From Neoroseomonas lacus (lineage in GTDB: Bacteria > Pseudomonadota > Alphaproteobacteria > Acetobacterales > Acetobacteraceae), in NCBI RefSeq assembly GCF_014644535.1, contig NZ_BMKW01000004.1, forward strand, positions 1 through 64,000: a stretch of 64,000 nt of DNA, given 5' to 3'. Within the stretch, counting starts at the first letter, position 1; each line of letters begins with the position of its first letter. The notes beneath the pieces were generated by a model that did no database searches, was not told the DNA's origin, and worked only from the letters and a program-made list of their open reading frames with translations. Of this stretch, positions 26,422-34,088 are shown piece after piece. The translations under genes and the position numbers were made by a program.

Positions 26422-27156
26422 TCATCCGAAGCGCCCGAGGTCGGGCCAGCGGTCGAGCAGGAAGGCGCCGATCTCCTGGAAGGTGCCGGTCAGCACCATC
26501 ACGCCGGTGACCACCAGCAGGCCGCCGACGGCGATCTCCACGGCATGGAAATGCTTCCGGAAGCGCTGCACGAAGCGCAGGAAGGGCGTCACGAAGGCGG
26601 CCGCCAACAGGAACGGTGCCCCGATCCCGAGCGCATAGCTGAACAGCAGTGCCGCCCCTTGCCATGCGCTGTCGGACGCCGCGGCGATGGTCAGGATGCC
26701 GGCCAGCACCGGCCCGACGCAGGGTGTCCAGCCGAAGGCGAAGGCAAGGCCCACCACATAGGCGCCGAGCGGGGAGACGGGCTTCTGCGCGACCTCGAAG
26801 CGCTTCTCGTAGTTCAGGAAGCCGATGCGCAGCACGCCGGCGAAGTGCAGCCCGAAGGCGATCAGCACCAGGCCCGCGATGACGGCGACCGTGTCGAGGT
26901 AGTCCGACAGCAGTTGCGACACCAGGCTTGCCGTCGCACCCAGCGCGGTGAAGACGGTGGCGAAGCCGAGCACGAAGAACAGCGCCGCGACCATCACCCG
27001 CGCGCGATCCGGCGCTTCCGCGACCGGCCCGCCCGGCGCGGCGCGCAGCGTCACGCCACCGAGGAAGCCGAGATAGGGGATGATCAGCGGCAGCACGCAG
27101 GGCGACAGGAAAGAGAGTGTCCCCGCCAGCAGTGCCGCCGCGTAGCCTACCTGCAC
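26422..27156 (-). CDS. soxV: SoxV/CcdA-type thiol-disulfide transmembrane protein
   Basis: This is a 244-aa protein with six predicted membrane helices and the two redox cysteines of the DsbD-gamma/CcdA family, in LSFLSPCVLPL and GWTPCVGPVLAG. It moves reducing power from cytoplasmic thioredoxin to periplasmic thioredoxins (SoxW/SoxS), keeping SoxY cysteine reduced, and may also serve cytochrome c maturation. The start is GTG at 27156, only 9 bases after the soxB stop. It is the last gene of soxXYZABV. Confidence 0.9.
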   Translation of the reverse strand: MQVGYAAALLAGTLSFLSPCVLPLIIPYLGFLGGVTLRAAPGGPVAEAPDRARVMVAALFFVLGFATVFTALGATASLVSQLLSDYLDTVAVIAGLVLIAFGLHFAGVLRIGFLNYEKRFEVAQKPVSPLGAYVVGLAFAFGWTPCVGPVLAGILTIAAASDSAWQGAALLFSYALGIGAPFLLAAAFVTPFLRFVQRFRKHFHAVEIAVGGLLVVTGVMVLTGTFQEIGAFLLDRWPDLGRFG

Positions 27157-27165
27157 GGCGGGCCG

Positions 27166-28827
27166 TCAGGCGCCGCGCAGGCGCACGTCGTTGCGCGGCT
27201 CCAGCCGCACCGGGCCCTTGGTCAGGTGGGCGAACACCACGTCCCAGATCGGCGGACCCTGCGTCGCCTGGTTGATGCTGGCCCAGCCGGCCACCGTGTA
27301 GTCGCGCGCTGGGTCGATCCGCTGGCCGGTGCGCAGCAGCGTCAGGTCCCCCACACGCTGGCCCGACGGTGCGGCGACATCGAGGGTGAAGGACAGCCCG
27401 CCCGTGCGCACCATGTCGCCGCCCTGCTGGTAGTAGGGATCGGGGTTGAACAGGTTGTCGGCGACGTCCTCCAGCACCGTCTTGATCATCTCGCCCTTCA
27501 TGGCGGTGCGGTAGGCGGCCGGATAGGTGATCGCGGTCTGCGACCAGACATCCTCGGCGGTGATGTCGCTGCCGGGCAGCAGCGTGGTGCCCCAGCGGAA
27601 GCCCGGGGAGAGTGCGACCTCGGCATCCCGCTGTTCGAGCAGCGCGTCGCAGATCAGGTCATCCCAGGTGCCGGCGGTGTTGCCACGGCGCCAGAGCAGG
27701 CTCTCGGTGCGCCCCACCACGCGGGCGAGGTCCGCGGCAAAGGGCGCGCGCTGGTCGCGCACCACCGCAGCCATCTCGGCATCCGGGGCGATGGCGTCGC
27801 TGAACACCGGGATCAGCGCGTGGCGGAAGCCCGCCAGCCGGCCATCCTTCACATCGAGGTCGAGGCGGCTGACGAACTTGCCGTTGGAGCCGGTGGCGAT
27901 CAGCAGCGTGTCGCCGACGCGCATCGGGCGCGGCATCGCGTCATGGGTGTGCCCGGTCAGGATCACGTCGATGCCGCGCACGCGCAACGCCAGCTTGCGG
28001 TCCACGTCGAAGCCGTTGTGCGAGAGCAGCACGACGAGTTGCGCACCGGCCGCGCGCGCCGCCTGCGCACGGCTGGCGAGCTTCTCCTCCTTGATGCCGA
28101 ATTCCCACTCCGGGAACATCCAGCGCGGATTGGCGATTGGCGTGTAGGGGAAGGCTTGGCCGATCACCGCGACCTTGACGCCACCACGCTCGAAGATGGC
28201 CTCGGCCGGGAAGACATCCTCGTTCCACTCGGTGTCCTGGATGTTGCCGCCGAGGAAGGGGAAGCCGAGCGACTCGGCCAGTTCCTTCACCCGGTCGGCG
28301 CCGTAGGTGAACTCGAAATGCCCGACCATCGCCTCGACGCCGAGCGCCTTCTGGAAGGCCACCATGTCGGCGCCCTTGGTCTGCAGGCTGGTCCAGGAGC
28401 CCTGCCAGGTGTCGCCGCCGTCGAGCAGGATCGTGCGGCCCGGCCGCTCCGCGCGGATCGCCTTGACGATGGTGGCGATGCGGTCGGCGCCGCCCATCGG
28501 ACCGAAGCGGCGGCCCAGCGCGACATAGTCGAGATCCGTCAGCGCATGCGCCATGGCGGTACCGGGCGGCATGTCGAAGGCGCGCAGGAAATCCGCCCCG
28601 GTCAGGTGTGGCAGCTGGCCGCGCGCCTCGCCCACGCCGAGATTGGTCGAGGCTTCCCGGAAGCGCATCGGCATCAGCTGCGCGTGGATGTCGGTGATGT
28701 GGATCAGCGTCAGCTGGCCCAGTGGATCGAACCGCAGCAGGTCGGCTTGGCTAGGGGCCTGCTGGGCACGCGCGGGCAGCGCGGCGAGCGCCGCGCCGGC
28801 GGCGAGGAGGTCGCGACGGGTGATCAT
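27166..28827 (-). CDS. soxB: SoxB, sulfate thiohydrolase
   Basis: This is a 553-aa di-manganese protein of the 5'-nucleotidase family that hydrolyses the terminal sulfonate from SoxY-bound thiosulfate. A Tat-like leader (ITRRDLLAAGAALAALPARA) is followed by the metal motifs LIHITDIHAQ (D46, H48), LDGGDTWQGS, LLSHNGFDVD and LTGHTHDAMP. The C-terminal substrate domain has AMKGEMIKTVLEDVADNLFNPDPYYQQGGDMVR, quoted here in parts: MKGEMIKTVLE and YYQQGGDMVR. ATG at 28827 fits the leader; the longer frame overlaps soxA. Confidence 0.96.
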   Translation of the reverse strand: MITRRDLLAAGAALAALPARAQQAPSQADLLRFDPLGQLTLIHITDIHAQLMPMRFREASTNLGVGEARGQLPHLTGADFLRAFDMPPGTAMAHALTDLDYVALGRRFGPMGGADRIATIVKAIRAERPGRTILLDGGDTWQGSWTSLQTKGADMVAFQKALGVEAMVGHFEFTYGADRVKELAESLGFPFLGGNIQDTEWNEDVFPAEAIFERGGVKVAVIGQAFPYTPIANPRWMFPEWEFGIKEEKLASRAQAARAAGAQLVVLLSHNGFDVDRKLALRVRGIDVILTGHTHDAMPRPMRVGDTLLIATGSNGKFVSRLDLDVKDGRLAGFRHALIPVFSDAIAPDAEMAAVVRDQRAPFAADLARVVGRTESLLWRRGNTAGTWDDLICDALLEQRDAEVALSPGFRWGTTLLPGSDITAEDVWSQTAITYPAAYRTAMKGEMIKTVLEDVADNLFNPDPYYQQGGDMVRTGGLSFTLDVAAPSGQRVGDLTLLRTGQRIDPARDYTVAGWASINQATQGPPIWDVVFAHLTKGPVRLEPRNDVRLRGA

Positions 28828-28855
28828 GCGTGTTCTCCGCGCTGGATCCGCCGCG

Positions 28856-29653
28856 TCAGCGGCGGACGGAGGGGCTTTCGACCGGCAGGCCCTGCGCCCG
28901 CCACGCCAAGTAGAATTCGAGGTTGGTGAAGTCCTCGCCGGCCATCGGCGGCGGCTCGCCGCGCACATCGTTGACGCAGCCTTGCAGGCGGAACTGCAGG
29001 CTGATCACGCGCTGTTCCTTGAGGCGATAGGTCGGGAAGCCGTTGGTCATGCCCTGGGAGAGCAGGTCGGCGCGCAGCGAACGCCCGAAATTGTCCTCGT
29101 GGCAGGAGCCGCAGCGCATGTCGAGCTGGCCGCGCCGCGTGTTGTAAAAGCGTTCGCCCGCGTCGAAGGCGGACCGGGCGGGGCCGCTGATGTCCACGTT
29201 CACCGGCATGCCGCGCGATTGCAGCGCGACGAAGGTGGTCATGGCGTTCAGCGGGCGGCTGTCGATCGGCAGCGCGGGCGCGCCCATGTGTTCGGTGCGG
29301 CAGATGTTGATCTGCTGTTCAAGTGTGACGACGCGCTGCAGCCGCGGGTGATAGCCGGGCATGCGCGCCCGCACGCCGCGCATCGTCTGCGTGGCGTCGT
29401 TGTGGCAGGACGCGCAGGACTTGCCTTCGGTGCCCTCGGCCCGGTTCCACGCCAGCTCGCCTTCCTCCGCCCAGAGCATGGCCGGATTCTGAAAATCGTC
29501 GTCCTGGATGGCGAGGGTCTCGGGCGTGGCGAAGTGGCGGCCGGATTGCGGGTCGGTGATCGTGCGCTGCGGTTCGGGCGCACTGCCCTGCGCAAACGCG
29601 ATGCCCGCGGCGAGCGCCGCGGTGCCGAGTGTCACACCTGCCGCCTTCCACAT
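28856..29653 (-). CDS. soxA: SoxA, diheme cytochrome c of SoxAX
   Basis: This is a 265-aa periplasmic protein. A signal peptide ends IAFAQ. Two heme sites are CASCH (80-84) and CGSCH (181-185), so this is the diheme form. The active-site heme-ligating Cys226 is in FRLQGCVNDVRGEP, and the conserved ICRTEHM block is present. With SoxX it oxidatively attaches thiosulfate to SoxY. It lies between soxZ (10-base gap) and soxB (28-base gap). Confidence 0.96.
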   Translation of the reverse strand: MWKAAGVTLGTAALAAGIAFAQGSAPEPQRTITDPQSGRHFATPETLAIQDDDFQNPAMLWAEEGELAWNRAEGTEGKSCASCHNDATQTMRGVRARMPGYHPRLQRVVTLEQQINICRTEHMGAPALPIDSRPLNAMTTFVALQSRGMPVNVDISGPARSAFDAGERFYNTRRGQLDMRCGSCHEDNFGRSLRADLLSQGMTNGFPTYRLKEQRVISLQFRLQGCVNDVRGEPPPMAGEDFTNLEFYLAWRAQGLPVESPSVRR

Positions 29654-29663
29654 GTCCCGCGCC

Positions 29664-29996
29664 TCAGGCCAGCTTGATGTCGTTGGTCGCCTTGCGTTCT
29701 TCGCCGGCGTCGTTGATCCAGGTGAACTCGAAGGTGCCCGCCTTCTCCACCTTGAAGGGGAAGGCAATGTACGGGTTCGCCGAGATCGCGGAAGCGAGGT
29801 CCATGGCGAAGACGAGCTGGCCGTCGAATTTCGCCTCGAAGCGCTTGATGATGTCACGCGGGATGATGGCGCCGGCCTGGTCGCGACGCTGCCCGGTCTC
29901 CATGATGTGGGAGATCAGGGTACGGATCTCGATCACCTCCCCGGCGCGGGCCTGGGCGGGGATGCGGACGCGGGGCTGCCCGATGGGTGCGGCCAT
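29664..29996 (-). CDS. soxZ: SoxZ, sulfur carrier subunit
   Basis: This is a 110-aa protein without a signal peptide, as usual for SoxZ, which is exported with SoxY. The immunoglobulin-like fold is recognised by GEVIEIRTLISHIMETGQRRD (quoted in parts: GEVIEIRTLISH, METGQRRD), IIPRDIIKRFEAKF and FEFTWINDAGE. It forms the SoxYZ heterodimer on which sulfur intermediates are carried. It is 19 bases from soxY and 10 from soxA. Confidence 0.96.
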   Translation of the reverse strand: MAAPIGQPRVRIPAQARAGEVIEIRTLISHIMETGQRRDQAGAIIPRDIIKRFEAKFDGQLVFAMDLASAISANPYIAFPFKVEKAGTFEFTWINDAGEERKATNDIKLA

Positions 29997-30015
29997 GATG
30001 TCGGTTCCTTCTCGC

Positions 30016-30477
30016 TCAGCCGCCGCAGCCGCCGATAGTGACCTTCACCTCGGCCCGGGTCATGAACAGCTTGCCGTCGCTCATTTCCGCGATCGCCACC
30101 ACGTCCTGGGTTTGGCCGAGACGGATGCGGGTATCGGCGCTGGCGCGGCCAAGCGCGGGCGTGAGGTGGAACACCGCGATGTCGGGCGTCGGGTTCTTGT
30201 CGGCGAAGACATGGATGGTCTTGACGTGATCCGCCGCGGTCATCGGGCTTTCGACCGACACCGTCAGCGGCACGGTGTTGCCGTTTTCCGCGATCGGCGG
30301 CAGGCGCAGCGTGACGCGCCCTTCCTCCAGCGTGCGGTTACCGCGGATGCGGTCGACGGCGGCCTGGGTCGGCGCGGCGAGCTGCGCGGAGGCGGGGAGC
30401 GGCAGCAGGCTGATCGCGACCCCTCCGGCGGCAAGCGCCAGCATGCCGCGGCGCGTCGGAGTGGCGACGGTGTTCAT
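30016..30477 (-). CDS. soxY: SoxY, sulfur-carrying subunit
   Basis: This is a 153-aa protein ending IGGCGG, the swinging-arm motif whose Cys151 carries thiosulfate-derived sulfur. A Tat leader (PTRRGMLALAAGGVAISL) exports it together with SoxZ. ATG at 30477 follows GGAG at a good distance; an ATG 21 bases upstream is an alternative. The region NPTPDIAVFHLTPALGRA is typical of the family. It is second in soxXYZABV. Confidence 0.96.
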   Translation of the reverse strand: MNTVATPTRRGMLALAAGGVAISLLPLPASAQLAAPTQAAVDRIRGNRTLEEGRVTLRLPPIAENGNTVPLTVSVESPMTAADHVKTIHVFADKNPTPDIAVFHLTPALGRASADTRIRLGQTQDVVAIAEMSDGKLFMTRAEVKVTIGGCGG

Positions 30478-30494
30478 GCGTGTCTCCATGTGTC

Positions 30495-30950
30495 TCATCG
30501 CAGGGTCATCAGGTAGGCGAGCACGTCCTCGACCTCCTGCGCGGTCAGTATCGGCCGGCCGGCCCAGTCACGGCGGACAGCCGTCAGGCCCTCGATCCGG
30601 TAGTAGGACGGCATGTTGCTGTCGGGATTGATGCGCTTGCCGTCCACCACGCGCAGGCGGAGTTCGTCGATCGTGTAGCGATCCGCGACACCGGTCAGCG
30701 GCGGTCCGAGATTGCCCTGGAAGTCGGCGTCGAGCGGGAGCTCGTGGCAGGTGACGCAATTGCCTTTGCCTCGGTCGAGCGCCACGACGCGCCCCCGGGT
30801 CGCGTTTCCCGGCGTCACCGTCAAAGGCTGCGGGATCGCGTTGTCGACCACGGTGAACGGCACGAGCGCCACGTTCTGCGCGGTTGCCTGCGGCACCCAC
30901 AGCGAGGCAACGAGTGCGCTCACAGCCATGGCTGGCCAGAGACCGAACAC
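30495..30950 (-). CDS. soxX: SoxX, monoheme cytochrome c of SoxAX
   Basis: This is a 151-aa cytochrome c. A signal peptide ends QATAQ, the heme site CVTCH is at residues 65-69, and the Met ligand is in NPDSNMPSYYRIEGL. The start is GTG at 30950, preceded by GGGAGG at 8 bases; an internal ATG at 30929 is possible. It is the first gene of the core sox operon, 20 bases downstream of a dyad related to the one before soxE. Confidence 0.95.
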   Translation of the reverse strand: MFGLWPAMAVSALVASLWVPQATAQNVALVPFTVVDNAIPQPLTVTPGNATRGRVVALDRGKGNCVTCHELPLDADFQGNLGPPLTGVADRYTIDELRLRVVDGKRINPDSNMPSYYRIEGLTAVRRDWAGRPILTAQEVEDVLAYLMTLR

Positions 30951-30969
30951 TTGGTGTCCTCCCTTGATT

Positions 30970-30985
30970 AGTATCTACTGAAATA
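30970..30985. promoter_or_regulatory. Imperfect sox operator upstream of soxX
   Basis: ATTAGTA-TC-TACTGAA has 5 of 7 arm positions paired and the same ATTAGT start and 2-base spacer as the perfect dyad at 22406. It lies about 20 bases before the soxX start codon, where a repressor would block transcription or its initiation. Confidence 0.55.
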
Positions 30986-31188
30986 GGAACACGATTGCGG
31001 CGGGCCGCGCAAGGGGGCATCTGGCGGTATCATGCGGTGGGTGCGGCGAGGTTGTCGCCGACCAACCGCGGCACGGCGGACGCACCGCGATCGGCGGTGG
31101 AATGGGGTCCGCAGTTGCCGGCACGACTGGTCGCACAACGTCCAGTATTGGAGTTGGCCCGGTGCTGTGGACGGTTCACGTATAGTGA

Positions 31189-31305
31189 TCAGTCCTTCAA
31201 GGCGATGTTCCCCGCTTCGTATTCGAGGGGCGAGCGGTAGACCGGCGCCGAGTGCCGCCTGGTTGGATTGTAGAAGCCCTCGATGAAATGAAACACGGCC
31301 ATGCG
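31189..31305 (-). pseudogene. Truncated IS3-family OrfB, C-terminal fragment 1
   Basis: The minus strand encodes only the end of an IS3-type transposase: MAVFHFIEGFYNPTRRHSA then YRSPLEYEAG. This is the block after the catalytic Glu. No catalytic domain precedes it; instead it abuts a second, oppositely oriented fragment. The 180 bases between here and soxX (31000-31188) show no gene. Confidence 0.7.
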
Positions 31306-31324
31306 CGCTTCGGCCTGGGAGCCC

Positions 31325-31581
31325 AACGCCTTGGCCGAGAGCATCAACGGCCTCAACGAGGCCGTGGTCATTCGCAGGCGCGGGCCCTGGCTGTCGCTCA
31401 AGGCTGTGGAGTTCGCCATCCTTGAATGGTTGGACTGGTTCAACCATCGACGGCTGCTCGCGCCCATCGGCAATATCCCGTCCGCGGGGGCGGAAGCACG
31501 GTACGATGCCGCCCGGCGCAATCTGCCAGTGGTGGCGTAACTCAAACCAAACAGCCTCCGGCAGACCCGGAGGCGGTGCAG
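31325..31581 (+). pseudogene. Truncated IS3-family OrfB, C-terminal fragment 2 with IS end
   Basis: The plus strand encodes ALAESINGLNEAVVIRRRGPW, then FAILEWLDWFNHRRLLAPIGN and ARYDAARRNL (stop at 31540). This is the C-terminal part of a different IS3-family transposase, including the catalytic Glu. After the stop comes a 7-bp stem CCTCCGG-CAGAC-CCGGAGG, which resembles the terminal inverted repeat of that IS, ending near 31581. The 5' part of the IS is missing. Confidence 0.7.
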
Positions 31582-31625
31582 TCGTGGGCTGTGATTATTG
31601 CGCAATAGAGTTCGGCATAGGCCGA

Positions 31626-31646
31626 TGCGTGCCCCCGATTTGAACC
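31626..31646 (-). repeat. tRNA-like 21-bp repeat, copy 2
   Basis: This repeats the 7463-7483 sequence with one change (20 of 21). It follows the IS3 remnant directly. The following interval to 31809 has a GGGGCC-GCCA-GGCCCC hairpin (31697-31712) and a short T run near 31725, but no gene. Confidence 0.45.
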
Positions 31647-31809
31647 GGCTGTACGGCTCGAGGTTGGTCAGCGAGGCCCAATGGATGTTCGGTACAGGGG
31701 CCGCCAGGCCCCGAAGCTCCCTCCCTTTTTCTGATGGTTGGCGACGGGTGGGGGAGCGCGGCGATCCGCGTCGCGGCTATAGTCCCGAGGGAAGCATTGG
31801 GGGCTATGC

Positions 31810-32559
31810 ATGGCGGAGCGCAACATTCTGGTCACCGGCGCGGCGAGTGGGATCGGGGCCGCCGCCTGTCGGGCGCTGGCCGGGCCGGGGGTGGCGATCG
31901 CGGTGCATACCCGGGGCAATCGCGAGGGCTCGGCGCGCACCGCCGAGGCCGTGCGGGCGCGCGGCGGCGTGGCCTTCGAGATCTTCTGCGACCTGTCCGA
32001 GGCCGGCGCGCCGGAGCACGCGGTGCAGGAAGCGGCGGGGCTGCTCGGCGGGCTGGATGTGGTGGTCTCCAACGCCGGCTTCGCCGACCGGACGCCGATC
32101 GCCGCGCTGACCGATGAGGGGTTCACCAGGAGCCATGACGCGATCGCCCTCGCCTTCCTGCGGCTGGCGCGGGAGGCGGGGCCGATCCTCCGGCAGGGCA
32201 GGGACCCGCGGCTGGTCGCCGTCTCCTCCTTCGTCGCGCATCTGTTCCGCAATGACGTGACGGGTTTCCCGGCCTCGGCGGCGGCGAAGGCGGCGGTGGA
32301 GGCGCTGGTGAAGGCCCTCGCGCTGGAATGGGCGCCGGATGTGACGGTGAATGCCGTGGTGCCAGGGTACACGCGCAAGGACCCGGGCGCGCATGCAGCG
32401 ATGACGCCGGCGCAGTGGGACGCCATCGCGGCGCGGATTCCACTGAAGCGGCTGGGCACGCCGGATGACGTGGCGGCGGGGATCGCGTTCCTGGCGTCAC
32501 CGGCGGCGGGGTATGTGACGGGGCAGTTGCTGCATGTCAGCGGCGGGGTTGTCGTGTGA
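31810..32559 (+). CDS. Short-chain dehydrogenase/reductase with altered active site
   Basis: This is a 249-aa SDR. The cofactor motif VTGAASGIGAAACRAL, the NAG motif (VVSNAGFAD), the active Ser in VAVSSFVAHLF and the C-terminal PDDVAAGIAFLASPAAGYVTGQ are all present. The catalytic YxxxK motif is replaced: the Lys in ASAAAKAAVEAL has Ser at the Tyr position (codon TCG). It resembles FabG-type reductases in outline, but activity is doubtful. ATG at 31810 follows GGGGGC; repeat C begins 48 bases after its stop. Confidence 0.85.
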   Translation: MAERNILVTGAASGIGAAACRALAGPGVAIAVHTRGNREGSARTAEAVRARGGVAFEIFCDLSEAGAPEHAVQEAAGLLGGLDVVVSNAGFADRTPIAALTDEGFTRSHDAIALAFLRLAREAGPILRQGRDPRLVAVSSFVAHLFRNDVTGFPASAAAKAAVEALVKALALEWAPDVTVNAVVPGYTRKDPGAHAAMTPAQWDAIAARIPLKRLGTPDDVAAGIAFLASPAAGYVTGQLLHVSGGVVV

Positions 32560-32606
32560 TGGCGGCGCGGTGTTGTCCCGCAACTGTGGGGATGACGCCG
32601 CAGTCT

Positions 32607-32809
32607 CGGAGAAGGGCTTCGCCCCTCTCCGAACCTCACCCCACCAAAGGCCTAAGGGCCTCTGGACACCAATACTTGGTACCCGGCTTGCCGATGAGGC
32701 CGCGCGGCCTTCGGCGGGCTGATATGGCCCTGGCCCCTGGCACCAAAAGGAGGTGTCCAGAGGCCCTTAGGCCTTTGGTGGGGTGGTTTGGAGGGGCAAA
32801 GCCCCTCCG
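32607..32809. repeat. Nested-hairpin intergenic element, copy C
   Basis: The left arm is the outer hairpin CGGAGAAGGGC-TTC-GCCCCTCTCCG (32607-32631), CCTCACCCCACC, then CCAAAGGCC-TAAG-GGCCTCTGG and CACC. The right arm has CCAGAGGCC-CTTA-GGCCTTTGG, GGTGGGGTGG and the outer hairpin GGAGGGGC-AAA-GCCCCTCC. Inner boundaries (TTGGTACCCGGC and CCTGGCACCAA) also pair. The right arm overlaps the probable 5' end of the WD40-cytochrome gene. Confidence 0.85.
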
Positions 32810-34046
32810 AGTCTTCCTGCTGCTGCTGACCCTGGCTGCCCCCGCCCTGGCCCAGGACCGCGCCATCGCCCATGGCGGCCCCGTCCGCGCCCTGGCGATC
32901 GCGCCGGGCATGCTGGTCTCGGCCGGCTTCGATCAATCGGTGATTTTCTGGGACCTGGCGACGGAGCGCGCGCGGGCGGTGGTGCGTTGGCATGCCGGAG
33001 CGGTCAATGCGCTGGTGGCGCTGCCGGGTGGGCGGGTGGCGTCTGGGGGCGAGGATGGGCGCATCGCCGTCTGGGGGGGCGACCCGCGTGATGGCGCGCC
33101 CGAACGGGTCCTGCTGGGACATGACGGGCCAGTGGCGGGACTGGCGGCGCGGGACGGCTTGATCGCCTCGGCGTCGTGGGATGGGACGGTGCGGCTCTGG
33201 GGCCTGGATGGGACGGCACGCGTGCTGGAGGGGCATCGCGGCAACGTCAATGCCGTGACGTTCCGCGCCGATGGGGTGCTGGTCAGTGCGGGCTTCGATG
33301 GCACGCTGCGCGCCTGGGGGCCGGATGAAGTGTTTGCCAGTTTCGGCCTGCCGCAGAACGCGCTGGTCGCGCTGCCCGATGGCCGGCTGGCGGCGGCGGG
33401 CGTGGATGGGACGGTGCGGGTGATCGGCCGCGATGGCGCGGTACGGGAGGTGCTGTCGCTGGGACGGCCGGTGGTGGCGCTGGCGGTGAATGGGTCCGGC
33501 ACCTTGCTGGCGGCGGCTTCGCTGGGCGGGTCCGTGGCGGTGCTCGGGCTGCCGGAGGGGCGGCTGCTGCACACGCTGGACGGGCCGGGCACGCCGGTCT
33601 GGTCAGCGGCGTTCGATGCGGATGGGCGGACGCTGTGGACCGGCGGGGCGGATCGCCGCGTGCGGCGCTGGGATGCGCTAGCGGGTCGGGCGATCGGGCC
33701 GGTGGGGGAGGCGGAGGAGGCTGCGCCGATGGCAGGGTTGGACCCGCATGGCGCGCGGGTGTTCCGCGCCTGTGCCGCCTGCCATGCGCTGACCGCCGAG
33801 AGCGGCAACATGGCCGGGCCGACGCTGCATGGGCTGTTCGGGCGGCGGATGGGCAGCGTGGCGGGCTATGCCTATTCGGCGCGGCTGGCGCGCGGCGACA
33901 TCGTCTGGACGCCGGAGACGGTGGCCGACCTGTTCACGCTCGGGCCGGATGTGGTGACCCCGGGGACCAAGATGCCGGTGCAGCGGCTGGAGAACGCGGC
34001 GGACATGGCGGCGCTGCTGCGGTTCCTGGAGCAAGCGACGCGGTAG
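32778..34046 (+). CDS. Exported WD40 beta-propeller fused to a c-type cytochrome
   Basis: This is a 422-aa fusion. A signal peptide (VFLLLLTLAAPALAQD) is followed by about seven WD40-like blades to residue 315, with repeats such as HGGPVRALAIAPGMLVSAGFD, LLGHDGPVAGLAARDGLIAS and LEGHRGNVNAVTFRADG. A class I cytochrome c then has heme site CAACH (about 332-336), GPTLHGLFGRRMGSVAGYAYS and Met ligand in PGTKMPVQ. No ATG lies directly before the signal; GTG 32778, inside repeat C, gives a plausible leader, while ATG 32724 would add repeat-encoded residues. Its role is unknown; the cytochrome resembles the Sox-cluster c2. Confidence 0.82.
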   Translation: MGWFGGAKPLRVFLLLLTLAAPALAQDRAIAHGGPVRALAIAPGMLVSAGFDQSVIFWDLATERARAVVRWHAGAVNALVALPGGRVASGGEDGRIAVWGGDPRDGAPERVLLGHDGPVAGLAARDGLIASASWDGTVRLWGLDGTARVLEGHRGNVNAVTFRADGVLVSAGFDGTLRAWGPDEVFASFGLPQNALVALPDGRLAAAGVDGTVRVIGRDGAVREVLSLGRPVVALAVNGSGTLLAAASLGGSVAVLGLPEGRLLHTLDGPGTPVWSAAFDADGRTLWTGGADRRVRRWDALAGRAIGPVGEAEEAAPMAGLDPHGARVFRACAACHALTAESGNMAGPTLHGLFGRRMGSVAGYAYSARLARGDIVWTPETVADLFTLGPDVVTPGTKMPVQRLENAADMAALLRFLEQATR

Positions 34047-34088
34047 CGGGCGGGCGCCGACACGGTGACGCGCGCGATCAACCTGGCC

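Noticed and set aside
26545..28929. 794-aa plus-strand frame
   Set aside because: It lies opposite soxV and soxB, is very rich in His, Arg and Gln, and has no domain. It is an antisense shadow of GC-rich genes.
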